Origin: an uncultured Pelagibacteraceae bacterium
GTDB taxonomy: Bacteria > Pseudomonadota > Alphaproteobacteria > Pelagibacterales > Pelagibacteraceae
Assembly (NCBI GenBank): GCA_902516345.1
Contig: CABXYJ010000005.1
Span: 1 to 57,137, forward strand
Direction of reading: 5' to 3'
Length of the DNA: 57,137 nt
The position numbers and the translations under genes are program-made. The notes beneath the pieces are model-generated. The model was not told where the DNA came from, searched no databases, and saw only the letters and a program-made list of their open reading frames with translations. This document shows positions 28,351 through 42,451 of the stretch, piece by piece; the first letter of the stretch is position 1; the number at the start of each line of letters is the position of its first letter.

Positions 28351-29255
28351 AAATTAATCAATTAAAAAACCTCTTAAATGATTTTGGAGAAGATGTAAAA
28401 TTTAATTTTGATCTAAAGAAAAAAAATTGGTTTAATATTGGAGGAAAATCTAAGGTTTTTTTTAAAGCAGTTAATTTAAAAAATTTAGTTAACTTTCTGA
28501 AAAAATTAAATAATCAAGAAAAAATATTTATTCTTGGAGCAGGTTCAAATCTATTGATTACAGATAATATTTTTGATGGAGTAGTTATAAAACTTGGTAA
28601 GGATTTTAATAATATTTCCTGTTTAAACGATGATATCTTAATTGCTGGCAGTGGTGTTCTTGATAAGTCTCTATCAGAATTTGCAATGAATAATAATTTA
28701 AGTGGTTTTGAATTCTTATCTTGTATTCCAGGCACCGTTGGCGGAGGAATAAAAATGAATGCAGGGTGCTTTGGAAAGGAATTCAAAGATATTCTGCTAT
28801 CAGTTCAGGCAATTGATAAATCAGGAAATGTAATAACAATACCAAAGAAAGATATATTATTTGATTATAGAAAAAACAATTTATCAAGCGATTTAATTTT
28901 CCTTAGTGCATCTTTTAAAGGAAAAAAAAGTAACTCTTTAAAAATTAAAAAAGAAATAAATATGCTAAAAGCAAAAAAAAATAAAAATCAACCAACTAAA
29001 ATTAAAACTAGTGGAAGTACTTTTAAAAATCCAATTGATCAAACAAAAAAAAAGGTTTGGCAACTTATAGAGGAGTCTGTTTCGCTAGATAAAAGTTTTG
29101 GAGATGCGTGTATATCAAAAAAACACTGTAATTTTTTTGTGAATAAAGGAAATGCATCATTTAAAGATATGTTACAATTAATTAATTTTGTTAGTGAAAA
29201 AGTGTTAGAAAAAACAGGTATAAGTTTAGAAAAAGAAATAAAGATTTTGGAATAA
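28347..29255 (+). CDS. murB: UDP-N-acetylenolpyruvoylglucosamine reductase MurB
   Basis: FAD enzyme that makes UDP-MurNAc with NADPH. 302 residues: NWFNIGGKSKVFFKA, FAD site ILGAGSNLLITDN, FLSCIPGTVGGGIKMNAG, and the catalytic serine motif KTSGSTFKNP. The C-terminus has CNFFVNKGNAS. It follows murC with an ATGA overlap, and ddl begins one base after its stop. The order murC-murB-ddl-ftsQ is standard. Confidence 0.96.
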   Translation: MKINQLKNLLNDFGEDVKFNFDLKKKNWFNIGGKSKVFFKAVNLKNLVNFLKKLNNQEKIFILGAGSNLLITDNIFDGVVIKLGKDFNNISCLNDDILIAGSGVLDKSLSEFAMNNNLSGFEFLSCIPGTVGGGIKMNAGCFGKEFKDILLSVQAIDKSGNVITIPKKDILFDYRKNNLSSDLIFLSASFKGKKSNSLKIKKEINMLKAKKNKNQPTKIKTSGSTFKNPIDQTKKKVWQLIEESVSLDKSFGDACISKKHCNFFVNKGNASFKDMLQLINFVSEKVLEKTGISLEKEIKILE

Positions 29256-29256
29256 A

Positions 29257-30171
29257 TTGAAAAAAAAAATATTGATAATTTCTGGTGGTATATCAAATGA
29301 AAGAGAAATAAGTTTAAAAACAGGAAAACAAGTTTCAATAGAACTTTTAAAGAATAATTATAAAGTAAAAATTGTTGAACCAAATTATAAATTATCAGAA
29401 GTCATACAAAAATTTAAACCTAAAATAATATTTAATGCCTTGCATGGTCAGTTTGGTGAGGATGGTTATATTCAAACTATTTTAGAAACTACAAATATTC
29501 CATATACTCATTCAGGTGTTTTGTCTTCTGCTATTGCAATGGATAAAAATCTATCTAAGAAAATTTTTATCAATAATAAAATATTAACACCTAAATACTT
29601 TATGTATTATTTTGATAAGTCAAAAAAAGACTTGATAAATTATATTAACAAATATTTAGGTTTTCCAGTTGTAGTAAAACCAGTTAATGAAGGCTCAAGT
29701 GTTAATGTTTATATCTGCACAAAAATAAATATTTTTAAAAAAATAGAATTATTAAAAGATTATAAAAAAATAATCATTGAAAAATTTATACCTGGAAGAG
29801 AAATTCAAGCAGCCATTATTGGTTTAAAAAAGCTTGGCGCAATTGAGTTAAAACCAAAAAGAAAATTTTATGATTATGAAGCAAAGTATAATTCTAAAGC
29901 AAAAACGAAACATATCATTCCAGTTAATCTGAATAAAAATGAATATAAAAAATTAATGAGTTTAGCTCTCAAAGCACATAAATTAATAGGATGTAGCGGT
30001 GTTACTCGTTCTGATTTTAAATTTTTTAAAGGGAAATTTTATTTACTAGAAATAAATACTCAACCTGGTATGACCAATCTTTCTTTAGTACCTGAGATAG
30101 CTTTATATAAAGGGATTAGTTTTATAAAACTCATTGAAATGATTTTAAGAAATGCCTCAAAGAAAAAGTAA
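29257..30171 (+). CDS. ddl: D-alanine:D-alanine ligase
   Basis: Makes the D-Ala-D-Ala used by MurF. 304 residues from a TTG start one base after the murB stop; the protein begins KKKILIISGGISNERE, which aligns with the family start, so TTG is preferred. ATP-grasp features: LHGQFGEDGYIQ, GFPVVVKPVNEGSSVNV, VTRSDFKF and the metal/substrate site LEINTQPGMT. It overlaps ftsQ by 20 bases. Confidence 0.96.
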   Translation: MKKKILIISGGISNEREISLKTGKQVSIELLKNNYKVKIVEPNYKLSEVIQKFKPKIIFNALHGQFGEDGYIQTILETTNIPYTHSGVLSSAIAMDKNLSKKIFINNKILTPKYFMYYFDKSKKDLINYINKYLGFPVVVKPVNEGSSVNVYICTKINIFKKIELLKDYKKIIIEKFIPGREIQAAIIGLKKLGAIELKPKRKFYDYEAKYNSKAKTKHIIPVNLNKNEYKKLMSLALKAHKLIGCSGVTRSDFKFFKGKFYLLEINTQPGMTNLSLVPEIALYKGISFIKLIEMILRNASKKK

Positions 30172-30823
30172 AAAAATTTTAATATATCTTATTTTATTTA
30201 TAAGTCTTGGAACTTTAAGTCATAAAGATTTTTATGAAAATAATTTAATTAGATTAAATCAAATTATTATTACAGGTCTTGATGAAAGAAATAATAATGA
30301 TTTAGTTAATAGATTAGATTACGTAAGATTGAATAATCTATTCTTTTTAGAAAAAACAAAAATAATTGAAATAATCAACACTAATCCTTTAATAGAAAAA
30401 TATTCAGTATTCATAAATTACCCATCAACACTTAATATCAAAATTGAAAAAACAAAGTTTTTAGCGAAAGTGAATAAAGATGGTAAAAGCTTTTTTCTTG
30501 GATCGAATGGCAAGTTAATGGAATCTTTTCAAATAAGAAATGATTTACCTTCTATATATGGTGATTTTAATAACGAAAATTTTTTTAATCTAAAAAAGAT
30601 AATTGATGAGTCTGACATCAGCTATGAACAAATTAAAAATCTATTTTTTTTTAAAACTGGTAGATGGGATATTGAAACTTACGAAGGATTACTAATTAAA
30701 CTTCCAAAAAATAGAGTAGAAAAATCTATTAAATTATTAATTGATTTCCTTGACCAAAATAAAGAAAAAAAATTAAATTTGATTGATTTACGTCAATATA
30801 ATCAAATTGTTATAAATGAATAA
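30152..30823 (+). CDS. ftsQ: Cell division protein FtsQ
   Basis: Bitopic divisome scaffold. 223 residues: a short basic cytoplasmic tail, one membrane helix (ILIYLILFISLGTLS), then a POTRA domain (LNQIIITGLDERNN... with NPLIEKYSVFINYPSTLNIKIEKTK cut here into its strand-helix order) and the FtsQ domain (FFLGSNGKLM, LPSIYG, LIDLRQYNQIV). The position after ddl is standard. It overlaps the ftsA-like gene by 8 bases. Confidence 0.9.
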   Translation: MPQRKSKKILIYLILFISLGTLSHKDFYENNLIRLNQIIITGLDERNNNDLVNRLDYVRLNNLFFLEKTKIIEIINTNPLIEKYSVFINYPSTLNIKIEKTKFLAKVNKDGKSFFLGSNGKLMESFQIRNDLPSIYGDFNNENFFNLKKIIDESDISYEQIKNLFFFKTGRWDIETYEGLLIKLPKNRVEKSIKLLIDFLDQNKEKKLNLIDLRQYNQIVINE

Positions 30824-31517
30824 TTTTCAAAATTTTAAAACCTATTTAATTTTGAGCGCAAAAAAATTTAATATTTCAGTAATATCTAAAAATGGAAGTA
30901 AAATTTACGAAAAAGACTTAATCATAAATTCAAATAATAACGAATTAGATTTAAGTAAGTTAGACTATTTCTTGAATGAAAATATATTTAAAATTGAAAA
31001 AATTTTGAAAGAATTTATTAAAGATATTTATATTATTCTTGATTGTAATAATTTTTTTTCTGTAAATATTTCAATTAAAAAAAATAATTATGGGGAAAAA
31101 ATAACTCAGGAAAACTTAATCTATACTATAAATGAAGCCCGAGATCAGTGTTTTGAAACATTAGCTGGTAAAAAATTAATTCATACTTTGATTGATGCTT
31201 ATCATGTCGACAATCAAAAATTTCAAAATTTACCTATAGATATTAAATGTAATTTTTTTTCAGTCGATGTAAGATTTATGTGCCTGCCGCATGAATATTT
31301 TAAAAAATTTGAGGTTCTGGTTAATAAATATCATATTTCTATAGAGAGATTGATAAGTGTTAAATACCTTAATAATTTATTTTCAGACAATGATATTAAC
31401 TATCCTGAGATGGCGAGGAAAGTTATTCAGGGTTACAATCTAAATGAGGTTGTATTTACAAAAAAAAATCAAGAAAAAACAACCTTTTTTGAGAAATTTT
31501 TTCATTTTTTTAATTAA
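30816..31517 (+). CDS. Truncated FtsA-like protein without the ATPase half
   Basis: A 233-residue protein at the exact ftsA position (after ftsQ). Residues 49-100 follow the FtsA pattern (a helix, then DIYIILDCNNF, then KITQENL, like the segment that leads into FtsA subdomain 1C). Residues 95-182 match 1C: ENLIYTINEARD, a His/Leu strand, DAYHVDN, NLPIDI, FFSVDVRFMCLPHE, and YHISIERLISVKYL. A full FtsA (about 400+ residues) would continue with the DIGGGT phosphate loop and subdomains 2A/2B. Here only a 38-residue stub remains, ending in an aromatic amphipathic tail, TTFFEKFFHFFN, that resembles the FtsA membrane-targeting helix. The N-terminal phosphate loop is also not recognisable. lpxC follows directly, so no split remainder exists nearby. 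Confidence 0.65.
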   Translation: MNNFQNFKTYLILSAKKFNISVISKNGSKIYEKDLIINSNNNELDLSKLDYFLNENIFKIEKILKEFIKDIYIILDCNNFFSVNISIKKNNYGEKITQENLIYTINEARDQCFETLAGKKLIHTLIDAYHVDNQKFQNLPIDIKCNFFSVDVRFMCLPHEYFKKFEVLVNKYHISIERLISVKYLNNLFSDNDINYPEMARKVIQGYNLNEVVFTKKNQEKTTFFEKFFHFFN

Positions 31518-31579
31518 TTTGTATTTTACAGTAATATTAGTTGTTTTCAATTTTAGTAGCTTTAGGTCTAAATGATCTA

Positions 31580-32500
31580 GTGTCATATTTAAATCAAAAA
31601 ACAATCAAGGCTCCAATAACTTTTCAAGGTGTTGGTCTTCATAGTGGAAGAAAAGTTAAAGTAAAAATTTTGCCCGCTAATCCAAATAACGGTATAATTT
31701 TCAAAAGGGTTGATTTAAAAGGAAATAATTTAGTTATTCCAAATTTCAATAATGTAACCAATACATCTTTAAACACGACTATATCAAATGAATATGGGGT
31801 AAATGTTTCAACTATAGAACACTTAATGGGAGCATTTTATGGTATGGGTATTGATAATGCTAATGTAGAAATTGATGATGAGGAAGTGCCCATATTAGAT
31901 GGATCAGCCAAAAATTTTGTTGCAGAAATTTTAAAAGTAGGAATTAAATCAAGTAATACACCTATTAAAATTATCAAAATAAAAAAAAAAATTGAATTCA
32001 AAGATGGTGAAAGATTTATTTCTATTGAGCCATCAAAACTTAGTTTAAACATTGAATTTGAATTGAAATATGACAATCCAATGATAGGAAATCCTAAAAA
32101 TAAAGTTAAAGTTTATGAGGATGATTTGACTGATATATATAATTCAAGGACTTTTTGCTTATTTGAAGATGTTGAAAAAATAAAATCAAATGGCTTAGCT
32201 AAAGGTGGAAGTCTAGAAAATGCAATTGTAGTTAAAGATGATAAAATATTAAATGAAAACGGTTTAAGAAATAAAAACGAGTTTGTTAATCACAAAATTT
32301 TAGATTGTATTGGAGATTTATATACTTCTGGTTACAGAATTTTGGCAGATGTTAAGTCTTCTCAAGGAGGCCATTATCTCACGAATGAACTATTAAGAAA
32401 AGTATTTGATAATCAAGAAAATTTCGCGATTTTTGAGATACAGGAAAAAAATTTACCTCATTCATTTATTCAAAAGAATTTGCTAAAATCAATAGCATAA
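31580..32500 (+). CDS. lpxC: UDP-3-O-acyl-GlcNAc deacetylase LpxC
   Basis: Zinc deacetylase committing step of lipid A synthesis. I place the start at GTG 31580 (306 residues), which gives the usual short lead before KTIKAPITFQGVGLHSG; a TTG at 31541 would add 13 unconserved residues. Zinc and catalytic motifs are present: STIEHLMGAFYG (His), DDEEVPILDGSA, FVNHKILDCIGDLY (His and Asp) and SSQGGHYLTN (His). Its presence implies a lipopolysaccharide-type outer membrane. ftsZ, which usually lies just before it, is absent here. Confidence 0.94.
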   Translation: MSYLNQKTIKAPITFQGVGLHSGRKVKVKILPANPNNGIIFKRVDLKGNNLVIPNFNNVTNTSLNTTISNEYGVNVSTIEHLMGAFYGMGIDNANVEIDDEEVPILDGSAKNFVAEILKVGIKSSNTPIKIIKIKKKIEFKDGERFISIEPSKLSLNIEFELKYDNPMIGNPKNKVKVYEDDLTDIYNSRTFCLFEDVEKIKSNGLAKGGSLENAIVVKDDKILNENGLRNKNEFVNHKILDCIGDLYTSGYRILADVKSSQGGHYLTNELLRKVFDNQENFAIFEIQEKNLPHSFIQKNLLKSIA

Positions 32501-32526
32501 AATATCTTTTCATTTAAAAAAGTATT

Positions 32527-37077
<4,551 letters not shown>

Positions 37078-37081
<4 letters not shown>

Positions 37082-39111
37082 TTAATTCTTTTTTGATATC
37101 TTATCCATCCAGGACTTCTAATATTATCGTTATCCTCAAAATCCTGATTAAATTCAAAATCTTCAATATTATCGTTTGCCTCTTCAAAAAAAGAGTTTTT
37201 CTCTATGTATTTTTCTGGCAACTCTTCAATGAACCTTGAAGCCATACTATCAATCCAATCTCCTTGATAAAACCTATTCATTGAAAATGATATGTTTGCT
37301 ATTTTTTTCGCTCTGGTAACACCTACATAAGCGAGTCTTCTTTCTTCTTCAAGCCCACTTTGTCCTTTCTCTTCTATTGACTTTTGATTTGGAAATAAAC
37401 CCTCCTCCCAACCTGGTAAGAAGACTACATCAAATTCTAAACCTTTTGATGCATGCATTGTCATCATATTAATCTTTTCACCATCCCATTCTTGATCAAC
37501 AGATGTCGCTAAAGAAACATGTTCTAGAAAACTCTCTAAATTATCAAATTCTTTCATTGCACTTAAAAGTTCTTTAATATTTTCAATTCTATTTTCGTTT
37601 TCTAAATCTTTTTTATTTTTTAGCATTGCAGAATAACCAGACTCATCCATTATGATTTGTAAAAGTTTGACGGGATTGATCTTTTTATTATTTAAATCAT
37701 TTCTCCATTTATTTATTAATTCTAAAAAATGAGTAAGCCCAATTTTTGTTTTAGGTTTGATTAAGTTTTCTTCAATCATTTTTCTAGCAGATTTTTCTAA
37801 ATTGATAGAATGTTTTTTTGCATACATATGTATAGAATTAAGTGTATTATCTCCTACAGATCTTCTTGGATTATTTACTATTCTTTCAAACGCAAGATCA
37901 TCTTGATCTTGTTTAACTAACCTTAAGTACGCAACACAATCTTTTATTTCAGCTCTTTCATAAAATTTAGTTCCACCTAAAATTCTGTATGGGAGGCCAA
38001 TTTTTAAAAATCTTTCTTCAAATTCTCTAGTTTGAAATATTGCTCTTACAAGTATTGCGGTATTATTGAACGAAAATTTTTTTTTTAATTTTTCAATTTC
38101 ATCTGAGATCCCTATTGCCTCCTCCTTTCCATTTTTAAAACAGTTTAATTTTATTAATTCACCATCTTCCATAGTCGTTTTAAGAGTCTTTCCTACTCTA
38201 TTTTGATTATGCGATATTAAATTGGATGCAACAGACAAGATATTTTGTGTTGATCTATAATTCTCTTCTAATCTGATCACTTTTGTATTTTTATAAACTT
38301 GATCAAACTCTAAAAAATTTTTTATTTCCGCACCACGCCAACTGTAAATTGATTGATCATCATCTCCAACACAACAAATATTTTCATTTTTATTTGTGAG
38401 TAGATTCAGCCATTTACTCTGTATAAAGTTTGTATCCTGATATTCATCTACTAAAATATATCTAAAATTTTTTGAGTATATTTCTCTTATATCATTATTT
38501 TTTTCAAAAATTTTAACAGAATGTAAAATTAGATCTCCAAAATCACATGTATTAAGGTCTAACAATTTTTGTTGATAAACTTTGTAAATTGGTAAAATAG
38601 TTTTTTCATAAATATCCTTTTTATTAATTATTACCTCATTAGGATAGAAACCTTTATTTTTCCACCGATCTATTATCGCTAAAACATATCTAGGTGCCAA
38701 TTGTTTGATATCTATGTTTTCTGCTTTGCATATATTTTTTACTAATCTAATTTGATCGTCCGAGTCAATAATTGTAAAATTTGAATTTAAATTCACAGCT
38801 GATGCATGCTTTCTTAAAAGTTTAGCGCAAATAGAGTGGAAAGTTCCCAGCCAAGAAAGACCAGTAGCGCCAGAACCTAGTATCTGACTTACTCTTGAGT
38901 GCATTTCTTTTGCTGCTTTATTTGTAAAAGTCACAGCAAGAATTTGGTTAGGAAAAGCCTTTTTTTTTTGAATAATATTTGCAATTCTACTTGTAAGCAC
39001 CTTTGTTTTACCAGATCCTGCTCCTGCTACAATTAATAAGGGCCCATCTAGATGCATAACAGCTTCTTTTTGTGCCTCATTTAGATTTTTTAAATATTCT
39101 GAGTTTACCAT
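37078..39111 (-). CDS. uvrD: UvrD/PcrA-type DNA helicase
   Basis: Superfamily 1A 3'-5' helicase for excision or mismatch repair. 677 residues. Motif Q/I: NEAQKEAV and Walker A VAGAGSGKTKVL; Ia: AVTFTNKAAKEM; II: LVDEYQDTN; III: GDDDQSIYSWRGA; IV: LEENYRS; V/VI: TMHASKGLEFDVVF and EEERRLAYVGVTRAK. The C-terminus is acidic (NDNIEDFEFNQDFEDND) as in UvrD relatives that bind partners there. Size and motifs do not separate UvrD from PcrA or Rep with certainty. Confidence 0.94.
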
Positions 39112-39145
39112 TTAAAATAAATAATTATAAGTTGAACAATTGTAT

Positions 39146-40636
39146 ATGCAAAAACATAATTTATTAATTAAAAAAATAAAGAAACAAATTTTCGCAATTA
39201 ATGTCTCATTAGAAAGCAATTTTAACAAACTTAAAAGTCTAAATCCAAAAAATTTAAAAGCTAAATTTGACAGGTATAATAAATTTTTTTGGGTTTCAGG
39301 TATATTTATAATTATTGTTATTAGTTATTTTTTAGCACCAACAGCTTATGATAGACCTAGAACTAAACAAATGATTATGGATCAAATTTACAATAAATAT
39401 GATTTTAAAATAAAATTTAATGAAAAAATTACTTATTCTTTGCTACCAAGGCCACACTTTAAATCTAAAAATCTATCTATTATTAAAAACGAAAGAGTTA
39501 TAGCTAATGTAGAAAATTTTAAAATTTTTATATCAATTGATAGATTGATATCTTTTAAAAATTTTGAAATAAAAGATATCATACTTAATAAAACAGATTT
39601 TTCTTTTAATAAAAAAGACTACAACTTTTTTTATAAATTTTTAAATGTAGAACCAAGTAAAAATCAAATTATTATTTCTAATAGTAAGATTTTCTTTTAT
39701 GATGAATTTAACGAAGTATTATTTATTAACAAAATAGCAGACGGAAAATTTTATTATGACGCAAATAAATTACAAAATGTTTTTTTGTCTAAGAACGAAA
39801 TTTTCAAAATCCCATATAAGTTAGAAATAAAAAATGATAGATTTAATAAAAAAGTATTAAGTCAATTTAATTCAAAAAAGATAAGGTTAAATATAAAAAA
39901 CGAATTAGATTACAATAATCAAAAAATTAAAGGATTGTTAGAGGTTTTATTGGTTAATAAAAATACCAAAATAAATTATTCAATAGATAAAGATAATTTA
40001 AGTTTTAATTCAACTGCTTTGAAGAATAGTTACCGAGGATCAATCGATTTTAAACCTTTTTATTTATCAACAAATTTTAATTATGATAGCTTAAACACTA
40101 AAGATCTATTTAATAATGACTCTATTTTTGTTGAATTAATTAAGAACGAAATATTCATAAATAAGAATCTAAATACATTTATTTCACTCAATGTAAAAAA
40201 AATAACAAATATGGATGAGCTTAATAATTTAATATTTAATATTAAAGTACAAGATGGTGTAATTGATCTCTCAAATTCTAGTATTATGTGGAAAGATGAT
40301 TTAAGAATAAATTTGTCGGAAACAATATTAGTTTATGATCGTAATAATATTAATTTAATAGGTAGAGTGGAGTTAGACTTTAAGAATATTGAGGATTTTT
40401 ATAAATCTTTTCAAATAAAAAAAAGTGCTAGAAAAAATATTGATAAAGTTGAGCTAGATTTTAATTATAATTTTGAAAATAATAATATAAGTTTCGATAA
40501 TATTAAAATTAACGGTGTTCCTAACCCAAAAGTTCAAAAATATATGGATGATTTTTTAATTAATAAAAATAAAAGATTTAACAAAATAATTTTTAAAAAT
40601 TTTGTTAATGATTTTGTGATTTCTTATGTTGGGTAA
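39146..40636 (+). CDS. AsmA-like membrane protein
   Basis: 496 residues from the ATG at 39146; a TTG at 39140 would add two. It has a cytoplasmic N-terminus, one membrane helix near residues 49-67 (WVSGIFIIIVISYFLAP), then a long beta-rich periplasmic region beginning with the AsmA-type pattern (ITYSLLPRPHFKSKNLSI, IDRLISFKNFEIKDIILNK). AsmA-like proteins are thought to carry lipids between membranes. It is very Asn/Lys-rich and divergent, so the family call is moderate. It overlaps the convergent fumC by 13 bases. Confidence 0.75.
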   Translation: MQKHNLLIKKIKKQIFAINVSLESNFNKLKSLNPKNLKAKFDRYNKFFWVSGIFIIIVISYFLAPTAYDRPRTKQMIMDQIYNKYDFKIKFNEKITYSLLPRPHFKSKNLSIIKNERVIANVENFKIFISIDRLISFKNFEIKDIILNKTDFSFNKKDYNFFYKFLNVEPSKNQIIISNSKIFFYDEFNEVLFINKIADGKFYYDANKLQNVFLSKNEIFKIPYKLEIKNDRFNKKVLSQFNSKKIRLNIKNELDYNNQKIKGLLEVLLVNKNTKINYSIDKDNLSFNSTALKNSYRGSIDFKPFYLSTNFNYDSLNTKDLFNNDSIFVELIKNEIFINKNLNTFISLNVKKITNMDELNNLIFNIKVQDGVIDLSNSSIMWKDDLRINLSETILVYDRNNINLIGRVELDFKNIEDFYKSFQIKKSARKNIDKVELDFNYNFENNNISFDNIKINGVPNPKVQKYMDDFLINKNKRFNKIIFKNFVNDFVISYVG

Positions 40637-42012
40637 ATCAACTTTTTGGGATTTACAATTTTATTGTAATCTTTCTCATTAATAAGGCCTGATTTTAATG
40701 CTTCTTCTTTCAATGTAGTATTGTTTTTAAGAGCATTTTTTGCAATTTTTGCTGAGTTGTCATAACCAATAAAAGGTGCTAACGCGGTGACCAGCATTAA
40801 AGAATTGTCTAGATAATATTTAATTTTTTTCTTATCAGCTTTGATACCTCTAATACAATAAAGTGAAAAATTTCTAATACTATCAGCCAACAAATCAATA
40901 GATTGAAGAATATTATGGGCAATCAAAGGTTTAAATACATTAAGTTCAAAGTGTCCATGAGAACCTGCCATTGTAATTCCGTTATGGTTTCCAATTACTT
41001 TTACACAAACCATTGTAACTGCCTCAGATTGAGTTGGATTTACTTTTCCAGGCATTATAGATGATCCGGGTTCGTTCGATGGTAAGATTATCTCTCCATA
41101 TCCAGCTCTAGGTCCTGATCCTAAAAATCTGATATCATTAGCAATTTTCATTAAAGACACGGCTGTAGTATTCAATGTTCCAGAAAAATTTACAATTTGA
41201 TCATGAGCTGCTAAAGCAGCAAATTTATTTTTTGTAGGTTTGAAAGGTAACTTGGTAATTTTTTTTATTTCTTTAATAATTTTTTTATCAAATCCTTTTT
41301 TACTATTTATACCAGTGCCAACAGCTGTACCCCCTTGAGCTAAAAAATATATTTCGTTTAGAGCGTTTTTAATTCTTATAATACAATCCTCTAATTGAGA
41401 TTGATATCCAGAGAATTCTTGACCTAAGGATAGTGGTGTTGCGTCTTGAAGATGTGTTCTACCAACTTTTACTATACTTTTAAATTTTGAAACTTTTTTT
41501 TTTAGTTCTTGGTTTAACAAATTTAAAGATGGTAATAATTTTTTTTTTGCTTCAATTGCAATGGCTATATGCATTGCCGTAGGAAACACATCGTTAGTAG
41601 ATTGCGATTTATTAACATGATCATTAGGATGTACAGGTTTTTTTGAGCCTTTTTTACCACCTAAAATTTCAATTGCTCGGTTGGCAATAACTTCATTTAC
41701 ATTCATATTTGTTTGGGTACCAGAACCTGTTTGCCAAACTTTTAAAGGAAAATGCTCATCAAGTTTGCCATTAATAACCTCATTTGAGGCTTTAATTATA
41801 GCTCTAGAAATGGGTGATGAAATTTGTTTATCTTTATTATGAACTATTGCTGCTGCCTTTTTGATAATTGCGATAGATTTTATTAAAACTGGTCTTACTA
41901 AAAACTCACCAATATCAAAATATTTCTTGGATCTCTGTGTTGATGCTCCCCAATACTTATCATTTGGAACATTAATTATACCAATACTGTCATATTCTTT
42001 TCTTAATTTCAT
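40624..42012 (-). CDS. fumC: Class II fumarate hydratase
   Basis: Converts fumarate to malate in the TCA cycle without an iron-sulfur cluster. 462 residues. Family motifs: DKYWGASTQRSKKYF, TGSGTQTNMNVNEV, HPNDHVNKSQSTNDVFPTAMH, GRTHLQDATPLSLGQEFSGY (in two parts), and the catalytic-loop signature GSSIMPGKVNPTQSEA. Start at ATG 42012, divergent from the MazG-like gene. Confidence 0.97.
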   Translation of the reverse strand: MKLRKEYDSIGIINVPNDKYWGASTQRSKKYFDIGEFLVRPVLIKSIAIIKKAAAIVHNKDKQISSPISRAIIKASNEVINGKLDEHFPLKVWQTGSGTQTNMNVNEVIANRAIEILGGKKGSKKPVHPNDHVNKSQSTNDVFPTAMHIAIAIEAKKKLLPSLNLLNQELKKKVSKFKSIVKVGRTHLQDATPLSLGQEFSGYQSQLEDCIIRIKNALNEIYFLAQGGTAVGTGINSKKGFDKKIIKEIKKITKLPFKPTKNKFAALAAHDQIVNFSGTLNTTAVSLMKIANDIRFLGSGPRAGYGEIILPSNEPGSSIMPGKVNPTQSEAVTMVCVKVIGNHNGITMAGSHGHFELNVFKPLIAHNILQSIDLLADSIRNFSLYCIRGIKADKKKIKYYLDNSLMLVTALAPFIGYDNSAKIAKNALKNNTTLKEEALKSGLINEKDYNKIVNPKKLIYPT

Positions 42013-42079
42013 TGCTTAATAAGCACTTAGTAAATTATTATCAATATACATTAATTTTATAAAAACTTACAGGAGCATT

Positions 42080-42451
42080 ATGTCAAATTTTAGCAAGGTA
42101 GGAGTATTTATGAAAACTTTTGGGCAAGAAGTGAAAAATAAACCTTCATTTAGTAGCGATAAAATCAATAAATTAAGAATTGATTTGATTAAAGAGGAAC
42201 TTGAGGAACTTACAACAGCTATAAAAAACAAAGATTTATTAGAGGTTGCTGACGCTTTAACAGATATTCTTTATGTTACTTACGGAGCAGGACACGCGTT
42301 TGGAATTGATTTAGATAAGTGTTTTGATGAGGTACAAAATTCAAATATGAGTAAGTTAAGCGAGGAGGGTAAGCCTATTTATAATGAATCTGGAAAAGTG
42401 ATGAAAGGCCCAAATTATTTTAAGCCAGATCTTTCAAAATTTGTTAATTAA
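42080..42451 (+). CDS. MazG-like nucleotide pyrophosphohydrolase
   Basis: 123 residues of the all-alpha NTP pyrophosphatase superfamily. The metal-binding E-E-x-x-E motif is in LIKEELEEL, and the partner E-x-x-D is in EVADALTDILYVTYGA. A single domain of this size matches phage and bacterial MazG-like or HisE-like enzymes that hydrolyse nucleotides such as dUTP, dCTP or damaged NTPs; which one cannot be told. AGGAG ends 5 bases before the ATG. It overlaps the converging nadC end by 8 bases. Confidence 0.85.
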   Translation: MSNFSKVGVFMKTFGQEVKNKPSFSSDKINKLRIDLIKEELEELTTAIKNKDLLEVADALTDILYVTYGAGHAFGIDLDKCFDEVQNSNMSKLSEEGKPIYNESGKVMKGPNYFKPDLSKFVN

